Positions 51,731 to 62,490 of a stretch of 64,000 nucleotides of DNA are shown here, piece by piece (position 1 is the first letter of the stretch; the number at the start of each line of letters is the position of its first letter). The notes under the pieces were generated by a model that worked only from the letters and a program-made list of their open reading frames with translations, was not told the DNA's origin and searched no databases. The DNA is taken from positions 2,519,834 through 2,583,833 of the forward strand of contig CM030944.1 in assembly GCA_018136815.1 (NCBI GenBank). The letters are read 5' to 3'. The translations under genes and the position numbers were made by a program. The stretch is from Isochrysis galbana. Taxonomy: Eukaryota > Haptophyta > Isochrysidales > Isochrysidaceae.

Positions 51731-52962
51731 ATGGCGGCCTCGGGGAGCGACTCGTTGCTGGACGTCGACGGGGCTGAGGTGCGCATGTGCTCACGAGCTA
51801 GGAGTATTCCTGAAGCTTCTTCACGCATACCCGCGGTATTCGTCCAGCACTTGAACGCCTGTGTTTCCCGCCAGGCTCTTTAGACGCAGCTGAGCAGTGC
51901 CACACCAACCCCTGCGCTTTGCAGCGTGAGCTCAACCCTCAGACGCTGTCCTTCCAAGACTTTGGCTCCAGTGGCGCCTCCCACTCGTCAGCACGCGCTG
52001 GTGATGGCGGCGGGATGGGTGGGGCCATCGGGTCCGGTATGCTGAAGCCGCAGACATTTGACTCAGTCCATGACCCTGAATCTCAACAGTCAGGCATTGG
52101 TGCGAGAACCTGAAGCCCCCGAGAAGCGCTTGCACGTTGCACTTCCCGTTTCGCTAGCTACTGCTTGCCCATTTTCCCGGCCATCGCTCACGGCTGCTTG
52201 TCCGCCCTGCGCCCCATGCTGAACACAGGTGGATTCTGGACCTTGCGATATTACCAACCTTTGTTTGACGTGGACACCATCCAAGTTCTGAACCGGATCA
52301 AAGGATCGCTCCTCCCTCGCCCACGTGGCGCCTTCTTCGATCTCATCTCGTCGAATCCCGATTTGTGGGGTCCTTTTTGGATCTCAACCACGTTGATCTT
52401 TGCCATGGCCATCACCGGCAATTTGGCCTCGTATTATGCTTACAAGGGCCCCGAGGGCGGATGGACGTAAGGCTCTGATGTGCATCGCACACCTTGTTCA
52501 GTCTCGCCACCTGATGCCACTCACCTTGCGCGGACATATCATCTCCTCGTATTCGTGCGCTTTCATAGGTACAACTTCAATCAGCTCACTTTGGCAGGCA
52601 CCGTCATCTATTCGTATGTGACATTGCTGCCCTTAGTGATTTGGCTCGGTCTACGCTATTACGAGGCTCAAAAAAGGCTTGTTGACGTCATCTGCATCTA
52701 CGGCTACACGTTAGGCATATTCGTGCCCGTCTCTGTCCTGTGCGTACTACCATCCGAAATTCTGCGTTGGTTTCTGGTGTTTACGGGTGGTGCCATCTCA
52801 GGCATCTTCCTGCTTTCAAACTTCCACGCACACTTGAGCGATTGTTTCCCATACAGCGAGGGCGACGCAAAGCGCAAGACGCTGACTATTCTTGGTGGCA
52901 TGGCGGCTTTTCACGTAGTTCTCCTGTTCCTCTTCAAGTTCTCATTCTTCCACTACAAGTGA
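51731..52962 (+). CDS. YIPF1/2-type Golgi membrane protein (Yip1 domain)
   Basis: Four exons, 51731-51778, 51925-52099, 52229-52466 and 52569-52962, all GT-AG, giving 284 aa in phase (human YIPF1 is about 306). The N-terminal 75 residues are polar and Gly-rich, with LNPQTLSFQDFG. The diagnostic YIPF1/2 block follows: GGFWTLRYYQPLFDVDTIQV, LNRIKGSLLPRPRGAFFDL, SNPDLWGPFWISTTLIFAMA. Five hydrophobic segments end at FHVVLLFLFKFSFF near the C-terminus. YIPF proteins sit in Golgi/ER-exit membranes and bind Rab GTPases. The junctions are supported because each restores a conserved YIPF phrase (for example GGW|TYNFNQLTLAGTVIYSY). Confidence 0.92.
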
Positions 52963-53535
52963 CCAACGTAACAAACCACAAAGCCATCATGGTGATCATT
53001 TCAAGGTGACACCAGTGGCCAAGCGAGGGCAAGCGTGTACGCGTTGTTGTAGTGATGGAGTACATGATGTTTAGACTTACTGCCATTTCAGCATGGCGCA
53101 CTTCACCTGCCTGTGCTGGCAACTAGTGAGTGCATGACTTCCACACGCTGTGGTGGCCGAGGAGGAGACGACGACTTTCTCGTTTAAGTTTCGATGGTCT
53201 ATGGACATAGATGGAGAGGAAGAGATGGTTGCGGCTGAGGGCCTCATGGTCGAAGGTCACTATCCGATTTGCGTTGCAGCGGCATATCTAGGCCATCACA
53301 ATTGCGCCTTTCTCCCCGCGTCTCCCCCTCATTCACGACCATAGCTAGCTTGGCTCGAAACTCGAAATAAGGGCAAGCTCAATACTACATTCACCTCCGT
53401 ACAGCACAAAAGCCTACGTTTATACTTAGTTCACTCCGCATGGTGATGGTGGGACAAAATGGTGAGCGCTTGTGACTAGTAGGGGTGGGCCATGCTAGGC
53501 TGTGGTTGGGGCTGTCACATGGTCTGTAGGAATCG
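52963..53535. other. Intergenic, no supported gene
   Basis: 3' UTR of the YIPF gene, then unassigned DNA. A 64-codon plus frame at 53150 has no domain. Confidence 0.4.
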
Positions 53536-53745
53536 CAACTAAGTTTATACTTAGTTCGCCCATGGGGGGGCACGAGCCCACGAGCCCCCCCCTTCTCTCC
53601 ACTCCTCCCCTGTTCCCCCGCTCTGGCTCTCGGCGGGAGGAACCACCCACCCTCCTGGCTCCTGGCTCCTGGCATGCTTGATGGCTTGCCAGGAGCATAC
53701 TGCCTTGCTGACCTCCTCTCCTCACAGGCCACCCTGGTTCGAGGC
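53536..53745 (+). mobile_element. SINE-like retroposon copy (head part)
   Basis: CAACTAAGTTTATACTTAGT then CGCCCATGGGGGGGCACGAG, continuing to TGATGGCTTGCCAGGAGC, as in the other copies. The GAGCCC block is doubled. The 3' part is not recognised, so the right border is approximate. Confidence 0.65.
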
Positions 53746-53870
53746 AGCACCCCGACGAATTCCCACAACTCCATGCTTACCTATAAGGCCGCTCAGGGAA
53801 GAAAACCTTAGCTCCCAAAAATAATAGAACTCAGAGCACCCCCGTGTTCGTGTTCATTGAGAATGTGAAG

Positions 53871-54165
53871 AACTAAGTTTATACTTAGTTCGCCCATGGG
53901 GGGGGCACGAGGCCCCCCCCCCTCTCTCCACTCCTCCCCTGCCATGGAGGAGGAACCACCCACTCTCCTGGCACGCCTGATGGCTTGCCAGGAGCCAGGA
54001 GCACACTGCCCTGCTGACCCATCCAGTAGTAAGTAGTAAGTAGAGCACGAGGGGAGTTGCCGTAAGGCGAGGAGTGAGGGAGAAGGGAGAAGAAGGAGGA
54101 TGGGCGTGGCTTCGTGAGCGTGTATCAGTGTCACACGTGAGGAGAGACTATTAAAAGGTTTTTTA
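53871..54165 (+). mobile_element. Short SINE-like retroposon with LINE-like tail
   Basis: Head AACTAAGTTTATACTTAGTT at 53871, then after about 160 bp a direct switch to a tail TAGAGCACGAGGGGAGTTGC, ending GGAGAGACTATTAAAAGG plus T run. This tail is closest to the LINE 3' UTR at 14359-14480 (reverse strand), making this about 295-bp copy the clearest link between SINE head and LINE tail. Confidence 0.7.
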
Positions 54166-54502
54166 TGTCTGCGAAACTTACGAGAAAAATTGAAAAGAAC
54201 CTGAGTTTTGGAGGCCGGAGGTAGTACATCACTTATAGCCTCTCCATTTCGCCCGCCCCAAAAGCGCGCCACGCTATGAGCAATCTGCAATCTGCTTTCC
54301 GAGTTCCGGAGAATTACGTGGCTATACGGGCGTCGAGGGCGCAAGTGTGAACAATGGCAAACGCCTCGCTTCAATCCGCCCACGTTGGGATGACCGAAGT
54401 TGGGGACCTAATACGCTCTTGAAATTACGTACAACAGCACCACCGCGCAGCTTCACACTAGCACTTCCCCCTTTCATACTGACGCATCAATGCAAAAGTG
54501 GC
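54166..54502. other. 3' flank of the HIS4-like gene
   Basis: No gene seen; holds the 3' UTR of the minus-strand gene ending at 54503. Confidence 0.3.
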
Positions 54503-56508
54503 TCAAGCTCCATAGGTCCTAGCAAGCGCCACTGCCCCGACAGCTACTGCCGAAACGGTGAGCACCGCAAGGGTGCTTTTGACGGACGCGGCACCAACCG
54601 CTTCTTTGTCCCGCCTCATCTGGCCAGCTTGTGCAACAGCGCCATCGCTTTGGTTTGCTCCTGCCTTAGCCTCTTTCTTGGCAGCAACGGCAGCCAGTAT
54701 TTCAGCCGCCGCGGCGTTCCGGCTCTCCTTGGCATTTCCGGGTCGGCGAGATATCTACACACAAGTATAATTGGTGAGCTCACAAGGTGTCAATTAGTGT
54801 AATGCGACGAAAGTTGGGTTCGACCTCAACAATCGCCACATATACAAGGACTTTTGGGGGACTTCTTCTGCAGCTCCAAGCTCACCTTAAGCGCGCGCCG
54901 GTCGAGCTGCTCTTCAACTTGTGCGAGAGTGACACCTGCGGCAACACAACGCACAAGTGCAAAATACAGAAGATCGGCGGCCTCCGCAGCGACGTCCTCG
55001 GCAACTTCAGCCTCAGCTAGCTCCTGCACATGTGTGGCGCACGCACGGAGCTATAAGCCATGCACTTTTTCAAAGTGGGGGTCCACGACTATTGCCTCTG
55101 CTATCCCTGCAAATCGTTATCCTATTCCCGCCCGTACCTGCGCTTCCTCAACAAGCTTATTGCGGAGTAGGGTCGAGTCGTCAAAAAGGCGCTTGGTGTA
55201 TGATCCCGGTGGTGCTGATGCTTTCCGAGCTTCAAGTGTTTCCTGCGGGCGACCAGACGTGGTGGGCAAAATGGTAACATTACGCAAAGCGTGTGCGGGC
55301 CGGGCTATCAGAAGATGAGAATGCCCCATATTCACATCAGAGGCGTGATCATGTGTCAACCAACAGCAACGCACTTGCAGCGCACGGAGCCCACGTGGGA
55401 ATCCCCAACACGTAAGAGTACCACGGTGGCAAAAAGATGGCGGCTGGCCATGCTGCATCACGGTGAAGCGAACCGCATCCGAATCACAGTCAGCAGCGAC
55501 GCGGACGAGTCGTTGCCAGGAACCTGAGGTATCACCTTTGCGCCAGAGCGAGCGCCGGGAGCGTGACCAATATACTCCTCTGCCAGATCGTAGAGCTGCG
55601 CAAATTGAATCTGCTGTGGAAAAAACCAGGCCGAGTGCGGACCCTCCATCTTCCTCAACAATTGTTGCCATCAGCCCATCAGGGCGATCTGATCGGATAA
55701 TGGACGCGAGTGCATGCCCCGCATCGACCAGAGCCGAGCCCGGCTGGAGTGGCACCGGCGCATTTGCGGGGGGAGAGTTTGGGGACGGAGCCAAGCTAAC
55801 AGCGTTCGGTGGTAGAGGGCCCAGAGAAGCAGGGGCGGCAAAACCGATTCCCTGGTAGTGCAGCTCGCTCAGGCGCGGCAGCGGGGCGGATAGACCGAGC
55901 CCGCTGACCACGATCAGAAGACGATCAGACGTGGCTAGCGGAGAAAGGCGCTTGAGCAAAGCCGTCTCTGCTGCAGCTCCACCTTTTGCTCCACCAAGCG
56001 CCAGCAACACTCCTCCGACAGCACCTACAGTGCGTGGTCGCTCACACTCGCGGCAGCCAGCACCACTTTTGGCGGCAAGGCTCCCTAATGCAGAAACGAG
56101 CTCGTCGCCAGCGGCGCCGCTAGTCGAAGTGGGCTGCACAAGGAGGAGCAGGCGTTCCGGTGGAAGTGCCTCCTCCGCTGCAATCTTCTTCACTGAGGAG
56201 GCCAAGGTGCTGAGGACGTCCGAAGGTGCAGGCGCAAGGAGTGCGTATCGCGCACCAGCGTTGAGCCACTCGCGCGCTTGATTTGCGTTCTCGAGCGTGA
56301 AGGGGCCCACAGCGCAGCTCGTCTCACGGAGCATTTTGACACGCTCGGCTGTTGGAGGGTCAGCCAGCTCTTGCGCAGAGATCCAGACGAAGATATGCCC
56401 GGCAAGACCGAGACGGCGCACAATCTCAACATCGGGCTCGCTTGCTGCCTCACCCTTGATCGTCTGGGCGAGCGGCTCACGCAGGTCGAGAACTGGGAAG
56501 AGTCCCAT
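54503..56508 (-). CDS. HIS4-like phosphoribosyl-AMP cyclohydrolase / phosphoribosyl-ATP pyrophosphatase
   Basis: Three exons, 56508-55138, 55023-54886 and 54754-54503, giving 586 aa. It catalyses histidine biosynthesis steps 2 and 3. The N-terminal about 290 residues resemble the extra N-domain of fungal HIS4 (MGLFPVLDL.., REWLNAGARYALLAP). Next is the cyclohydrolase (RSDRPDGLMATIVEEDGGSA, GRGVYWSRSRRSLWRKGDTS) with metal-binding DCDSD and FCHRGTLTCWG. The pyrophosphatase spans the introns (GSYTKRLFDDSTLLRNKLVE, EEAQ|ELAEAEVAED, AAEAADLLYFALVRCVAAG, RALK|ISRRPGNAKESR). No HisD dehydrogenase follows, unlike yeast HIS4. Instead the protein ends in an Ala-rich linker and a hydrophobic stretch (LAVLTVSAVAVGAVALA), possibly a membrane anchor. 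Domain calls are firm. Confidence 0.9.
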
Positions 56509-57344
56509 CGAGAAGGGTGCGTGGCCGTCTGCTGCCTCGCCCGCAAAAGAGCTCGCTGGCGCGAGGGTCAGCCACTTACAGTCGGAAAAAAAAAGTTGGG
56601 CAAAGGATTAGACACCGAACTTTACACATTAACCCTAGTAGAGCCGTAGTCCTCCAGGAGGACAGGAGGACGCTCAGAAAGTCTCGAGTACTTATGGCTA
56701 TATTTGGAGACCCTATGGGCCTTGGGAGGGCCATAGGGGGCCTCCGGATCGGAAATAGAGCCCCTCCTAGGCCTGAGTAGATCTCCCAATCATGAATTCT
56801 TCAACTATGCACTATGCTGCTCTTCTTGCTTTTCAATTTTCAACTATCGTTAAATAAAACAATAAAACGATAGGTTCATGGAGCGCGCGCCGCTCCCCTC
56901 CTCTCCTGCCGCCCCCCCCCGCTGCGACGGACGATCGGGCCATGCTCGACGCATCGCACCCGAAGCGCCCACGAGAGGGCGCCCCCCCGACCAAGGTGCG
57001 CACGAGGCGCGCCCCGTGCCACCCTCTGATAGCCAGCCACACACCAGCATGGCCAGCATGGCCAGCAAGGCCAACAACACCCACACCTCCCTCCAGCCAA
57101 CAAAGACCACCCACCCAGTGACTCAAGTCGGCTCAATGCCGCATCCCATAGGGAAAGCCGCAAGGCTGGGCCCCTACATCGCCACGGCACTGACCTCGTG
57201 CGCAAGCACGAGAGACCAAAAGCGTTCAATTATTCAATTATCCCCATCCCTGCTAACACCTTTCGTTGTCACCTGGAGGTTACTTGACTCAACTTGACAC
57301 TTCACATGTTGAAACACACACGTGGTCTTACTTCATTCACTCGC
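56509..57344. other. Intergenic, no supported gene
   Basis: Upstream of the HIS4-like gene. Open frames on both strands at 56850-57300 are Arg/Pro/Ala-rich with no recognisable domain. A tandem ATGGCCAGC(A/T)-type repeat lies at 57050-57075. Confidence 0.4.
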
Positions 57345-57500
57345 ACTAATCTTATAATTGGTCGCCATGGAGGGGGGCCTCGCGCCCCCCCCACTCTCTC
57401 GACTCCCCTCATGGGGGGGCGAGAACCATCCACCCCCTTCGCTGCCTCTTGGCATGTAGGGGGGACTCACCCAGACTGCCCAGACTCTCCCTGAGAGTCG
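57345..57500 (+). mobile_element. Divergent SINE-like retroposon head
   Basis: CACTAATCTTATAATTGGTC then GCCATGGAGGGGGGCCTCGC follows the family head plan (palindrome, CGCCATGG, GC-clamp CCTCGCGCCCCC). Only the head half is recognised; an old subfamily. Confidence 0.5.
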
Positions 57501-57694
57501 GGCTCAGATCGCACGCCCTGGCCCGCGTTGGCCACCATTTGACCCATCGTAGAGCCCACCGTTCGTGGCCCATCCTAATGGGTTTGTGTGCGTCGTCTGC
57601 TTGTTGAAGGCCGCCCACACGGGCCAGACGAAGCTGTTGGCGGCTGATGAGGAGGCGCTCGCCGTGTACGAAGCCCCATCGATGACCGTGGTCA

Positions 57695-57950
57695 CAGTAT
57701 CCATCGGCTCCAAAACCCGGCGGTCGCAGGGTCTCGCCAATTCTCGTTCTTGCGATGACGATCGATGTAGCGCTGGCGCCGGTCTTCGTCTTTGTGTTGC
57801 AAGTAATCGCTGTACCCTTGTGCCCCAAAGCGTACCGTCTTTCCGGTCTTCGTGTTTCGTGCTTCCATCTTGTGCGTGCCGTCGCGAACAGATCTGATCT
57901 CCCACATTTTTTGGTTCTTACAATCCTGTGGGTAGAGTCCGCCGCGCCCT
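57695..57950 (-). pseudogene. Giant-virus-type DUF5754-like gene fossil
   Basis: A minus frame reads KMEARNTKTGKTVRFGAQGY, SDYLQHKDEDRRQRYIDRHR and NENWRDPATAGFWSRW. This matches the small DUF5754-type protein common in nucleocytoplasmic large DNA viruses (pattern FGA.GY.D...HKD..R..RYI.RH...E.W.DP.TAGFWS.W). It lacks a complete C-terminus and looks like a decayed viral or virus-derived insertion. The upstream part of the open frame (to 58225) is Ser/Pro-rich and crosses repeat DNA, so it is probably not part of the gene. Age unknown. Confidence 0.6.
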
Positions 57951-58079
57951 GTCGCAGAGGAAGCGCAAGTTTCGCCAGAGGAAGCAGACGAGGCGGAGGT
58001 AGAAGTGGTGGCGGAGGCGGAGGATGCGCGCCCGTCCCGCCACGTCCCTGTGACGGAGCGTGAGTGGCCAGTGTATCTA

Positions 58080-58494
58080 GGTGCGGTGGGGGGGGGGGGG
58101 GGGAGGGGACCCCCAGGCCCTGGTCTCTCGGATCGGGATATGGCACGGTGCGTGCAATGGAGCAGACCGGGTGCACTTGAAATGGTCTTTTGTGCCGCTA
58201 AGCGTTTCGGTGACCAAAAAAACATCTACAAAATGGTCTTTTGTGCCCCAGGGCGGCTTGTGTTCTCTGTACCAAACATAGATGCACTGAGAGCACCACA
58301 TCGCGTCGCGGGCGACTTGTGTTCTCTGTACCAAACATAGACGCACTGGGAGCACCACATCCCGCCGCGCACTTCAGCCAGGGCGACTTGTGTTCTCTGC
58401 ACCAAACATAGGGACGAAACTTTCCACGCACGGGATCCCCGCGCGTGTGAATTGCCACTCATCATACGCACGGCGTGCACACGCATCTGGCGGG
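58080..58494. repeat. Poly-G, IS5-transposase scrap and short tandem repeat
   Basis: A G run (58087-58103); a 45-bp piece (58122-58166, GGTCTCTCGGATCGGGATAT) matching the IS5-like transposase gene at 18870-18915; then three tandem copies of CTTGTGTTCTCTGTACCAAA starting at 58257, 58316 and 58387 (spacing about 59 and 71 bp). Confidence 0.6.
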
Positions 58495-59390
58495 TAGGGA
58501 CGGGTACAAGTTTCGCGCTCGACTCCCCCAAATTTTGTGCTTGATTTTGTGACTTATTTTGCTCCACCCCCCCCAAATTTTGCGCTAGATTTTGTTTAAA
58601 CAACTACTATAACTAAAGCTAGCTACTAGCTATAGCTATACCATAGTAATGTAACTTATAACTTATAACACACAAGCATCGCCATACCGTCATGTTGTAT
58701 CGGCACGCCCTAGAGGCCTAGGCCTACCTACGCCCAACAAGACCATGTAGGGCCTTTATATCTTCACATCATCACATCATGCCTAATGCTATCCATAATC
58801 ATCATGAGAATGCTTTGCAGAATCATTTTCATTTATTCCAATCCTCCCCGGTTGACACGCAGCAGCAAAGCGGCTTGAAGCTGATCTGACAAGGAATTCA
58901 TTTGCACGTCCCCAAACATCAAACGTGCGCACTCAAGCAGAGAAAACACACGCTGCCGCCGCCGACGACGAACTTGATTGACATCCTCCTAAGTCTTGAC
59001 GCCCTGGACCTAGACGAGGCCCGCGCCGATGCAGTTGTTGAATGTTCCACCTCCCCGTCGTCGTCGTCCTCGCCCCCATCCTCGTCCTCGAACTCGACCT
59101 CATCCTTGAGCTCGACCTCCTCCTGCTCCTCCTCCTCGGTCACCTCGGTACCCATGCGGCCATGGGAGCGGCGGGGCGAGACCATGCCGAGCGCGCGCTC
59201 CCGCGCGCGCCCCCCTTCCTTCTCGCCCCCCCCCCCCCCCGTCCCCGGTCCCCTTTTCCGCCCCCCCACGGTATAGCCCCCTTGTGGATCCCTTTTGCCA
59301 CCTAAATTTCGCGAAATTTCGCGCGAAATGGCGCGCGGCATAAGGGCCCCAAATTTTGAAAAAAAATTCCGAAATCTGTACCCGTCCCTA
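58495..59390. mobile_element. hAT-type non-autonomous DNA transposon (MITE)
   Basis: Ends are inverted: TAGGGACGGGTACA inward from 58495 and from 59390, followed by (A/G)TTTCG. A perfect 8-bp duplication CTGGCGGG lies at 58487-58494 and 59391-59398. Eight-bp duplications plus TAGGG ends are the hAT signature. 896 bp. The interior has an acidic minus-strand reading (VTEEEEQEEVELKDEVEFED, then ASRLRRMSIKFVV) that may be a leftover of a transposase or captured exon. A G/C run lies at 59229-59240. Confidence 0.85.
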
Positions 59391-59398
59391 CTGGCGGG

Positions 59399-60895
59399 CG
59401 AACACCCAGAGTCTTCCTCCCAGACATCCACCCCACTCTCCTTCCCCCACAAGCCGCCTGCCGGCCGAAAAAGACGAAGAAGATGAAAATTCAGCCCGCG
59501 TAGGGAGTGGGGGAGCGTTGTAATTGTAATTGTAATTGTAACAGTAATAATCAAAAAGAAAACAAATCGCCTGGTCCTCTTTTGACGGAACGCGACTTCA
59601 AATCTGATGGGTGTATGTCCATACCAAAGAGCACCGACCGCGTAAAAGCAGACAACAAGTTTCGTCACACGTCTATAGGGAGAAGACGAGGAAGGGTGAG
59701 CAGTTCCCTGAAGTTGAGCAGTTCCGTGGACGCGTTCGGAGGCAAGCTTGCCGACGCCGAGGGCGCCGTGCTCGTCCTTGACCAGCCCCCACATCCCACA
59801 TCCCTCGCGAGGCGCTTGAGCTTGAGCTCCTCACCAGCTGGCAGCCATTGCGAGGCCGACAGCCGGCGATCGGCCGACGCGGAACCTCCGCGTTTCTTAT
59901 GGGGATTCGCCCGACATCCACTGCTTTGATTCCCTCACGCGCGCGATCCTCCCATTCTCCCAAAATAGACCTCCATGGGCCGGACAAGGCGGGGGAGTCA
60001 CTCACCGACGCCATGGATTTTCGTGGGGTAGAGGGGGTTCGCGGGGGGGGGGGGGGGTTCCTGGGGGGCAGGTAAGGGGGGTCCCTAGGGAATCCTTGGA
60101 CACCCAGGAGGGGTGGAAAATAGTGGTTAATAAGCGTGAGTGACCGGCCTATATCTGGCGAAGAATCGTTGCTGGCCTGCTATGTCTTTGACGCTTGAGC
60201 ACGTTTCAGCCTCAAAGGTAAGCTTGTACCTTTTCTGGGAAACAGCAATGATTGGGGACGAGGGTTTCGCCTTTGGCGATGGGGGTGTGTTAGAGTTTTT
60301 CTTGTTGTGCGAACATAACCTTAGCAGTGCTGTGGTCCGTAGCCTTCAGCGGCAACGGAGCCCCTACCCCGCGATGGGTTTTGTTCCTAGTAGTGACACA
60401 AGAGGGGCAGCATGACTGAGCACAACACCCCCCCCCCCCCCCCCCCACCTCCGCGCTCCATACGCACCCTGGCGGCGCCCCAAGCGCTTGCTGGTGTGCG
60501 CGGTTGGCGCATGGCTCGTCCGGTGTATGTGGCTAGGGATGCTAGCCAACAAGATGCTATACAAGACTACAATTGCTAACGAATGTGAAGCAAGGGCGGC
60601 GAGCAGCAGACGGAGCCGTTCAGGGAGAGAAAACATTGGAATGTGAAAGAACGAGTAGAGTCTAGGATACTCTTACTCCTAGGAGTACGAGATAATTTTA
60701 CAGCGGACACAGAAAGACGGAGGAAGGTGACGTCGGCGCTCTCGCTCTCCCGTCGCCTCCTCGCCCGTCTCCCGGCCAACGGGGAGCACGGCTCCTCTCC
60801 CGCTGCTTGCACGAGCCTGACGCCTCGTCGTTTCTCCGGGCATAAGCATCCTTCCCATCCCTTCCGTTTAACTTTGTGGGATTCTCTGAGGAGGC
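59399..60895. other. Long intergenic stretch with simple repeats
   Basis: Contains (TAATTG) repeats at 59520-59545; GGTCCTCTTTTGACGGAACG at 59573, the inverse of 15932-15955 and a possible DNA-transposon end; a G run at 60045-60056; and a C run of about 18 at 60428-60447. Minus readings at 60130-60330 (KRYKLTFEAETCSSVKDIAG) and 60440-60636 (hydrophobic start MFSLPERLRLLLAALASHSL) are protein-like but cannot be joined into a supported gene. Confidence 0.4.
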
Positions 60896-61687
60896 ATGCC
60901 TGCTGACCTTGTGCGGTCAACTTCTCCACGATATCGCAACCCGAATGTCAAACCAAGCTGGTATAAGGCACGACAACGGTGCATTACGCCCAACCAAAAG
61001 AGATTAGAACGGGCACTGTGGCCACTCTATGGACTAACCTTCTCGCATGGAACTGCTCTCGATCTTGATCATGCATTTGGGCGCTGTGCACCTCGGGTTC
61101 TGGAGATAGGCTGCGGAAGTGGGGAGGCATTGATAGAGCTAGCTTCAGCGCGCCCGGCGCATGATTTTCTTGGAGTCGATTGGTTTCGATCGGGTCTTTG
61201 CAACACGCTTGGGTTGATCCAAGACTCGGGGATCAAGAACGTACGCTTGGTTCGAGCAGATGCTGCTCGGCTGTTGACTGCTGGCCTTCCTGCTGAGCCA
61301 TTGTTTGAGGAAGTGTTCGTCCTTTTCCCCGATCCTTGGCGCGGATCGGCTGAACGACGTATCATTCGCCCTGAAACAGTTCAATTGATTTCTCAACGAA
61401 CGAAGGCAGGCGGCGTGTTTCGTTTTGCAAGTGATGTTTCTGGTTACGCGGAAGATGTGAAGTTGTTGTTGTCTAAGGAAGGGGCTTGGGATGATGTGCC
61501 CGTGTCGCTACTGGAGTTTGAACGGCCAGGCCACTTTCGACCGGATACAAAATATGCGCGTGACGGTGCTGCAGCAGGTCGAACGATTGATGATGTTTGC
61601 TTCGTGCGGCGGTCACTGACGGAAGATCCAGGCATAGGGACAAGAAGTATGCCCGCCCCCGCGCCGGCAATTGCAAACGAATGTTGA
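60896..61687 (+). CDS. trmB: tRNA (guanine-N7-)-methyltransferase, bacterial TrmB type
   Basis: Single exon, 263 aa; bacterial TrmB is about 240. It methylates G46 of tRNA using S-adenosylmethionine. The family's opening motif is present (ITPNQKRLERALWPLYGL), then the SAM-binding LEIGCGSGEAL, the acidic turn FLGVDWFRSGL, KNVRLVRADAARLL, and the signature VLFPDPWRGSAERRIIRPE. The C-terminal FERPGHFRPDTKYARDG replaces the usual T.YE....G block. The protein is single-subunit, as in bacteria and plastids, unlike the eukaryotic Trm8-Trm82 pair. No strong leader is visible, so location is unclear. A start at 60896 gives a short basic N-terminus that fits. Confidence 0.92.
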   Translation: MPADLVRSTSPRYRNPNVKPSWYKARQRCITPNQKRLERALWPLYGLTFSHGTALDLDHAFGRCAPRVLEIGCGSGEALIELASARPAHDFLGVDWFRSGLCNTLGLIQDSGIKNVRLVRADAARLLTAGLPAEPLFEEVFVLFPDPWRGSAERRIIRPETVQLISQRTKAGGVFRFASDVSGYAEDVKLLLSKEGAWDDVPVSLLEFERPGHFRPDTKYARDGAAAGRTIDDVCFVRRSLTEDPGIGTRSMPAPAPAIANEC

Positions 61688-62222
61688 GTCAATGCCAACC
61701 GTCCAACCGCCGCTCCTTCTGCATGCAAATATGTTTTTATGATTCATCTGAAAGAACGCCAAGTCACTTTATCGCGCATTTGTGCAGCTGAGCATTGGAT
61801 TTGTGTGTGATATCTGGTTCTCATCATCGAAAATGGCTCTGGTGTTTCAAGATAGCCCACGTGCCATCGAATATCCCCGACCCCGACCATCGAATATCCC
61901 AGAACCCGGGTAGTTTGGTTCTAAGATAGCACCCTTGTAGGATAATGTTTCCACACCATTATGGATGCCCAGTTTCACCTCCTCACACTGAGGCCCTTCT
62001 CACTTCATGTTGAGGCTCATTATTTGAGGCGCTCACGCTGCAAGTGTCACTTGAGGCACAAATTTTAAATTTCCCACGCGCTCTTGCTCTGTTACTACTA
62101 GTTTCGCGCGCGTTATGTGAATGTGCGTGCGTGCAATTGTAGTGAGAATTTAAGCTGCGATATCAGGACCGCGATGACGATCAGCGCCGGATCAACCTAC
62201 TTTTATAAGTGGAAGTGGGGGT
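61688..62222. other. Intergenic, no supported gene
   Basis: 3' UTR of trmB, then AT-richer DNA with the phrase CATCGAATATCCC twice (61866, 61890) and TGAGGC repeats at 61990-62055. Confidence 0.4.
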
Positions 62223-62490
62223 AACCTACTTTTATAAGGTAGGGGTCAATGGGGGCCTCGCGCCCACTTCACTCCATCGCGGACACCCCCCGGGGTGGGC
62301 CCGTACAATCAACCCCAGCCCCTTTCCTCTGGCAAGGGCAGGGCACTCATCATTCTGGCCCAGACCCTCAGGGGGCGCGGGCCGCGAATGGCACTCCCAC
62401 GTCCACGTCTGCATGGCTGCATGGGGCCTGCCCTCAAGCTGACTCCCCCCCTGTCCCTGGTCGCCAGGCATACAGGGGACAGGGGCCGAA
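62223..62490 (+). mobile_element. Divergent SINE-like retroposon head
   Basis: AACCTACTTTTATAAGGTAG then GGTCAATGGGGGCCTCGCGC: same plan (palindromic head CTAC-TTTTATAAG-GTAG, ATGG, GC clamp) with different bases. The head is itself doubled (first at 62192). Runs into the next copy. Confidence 0.5.
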
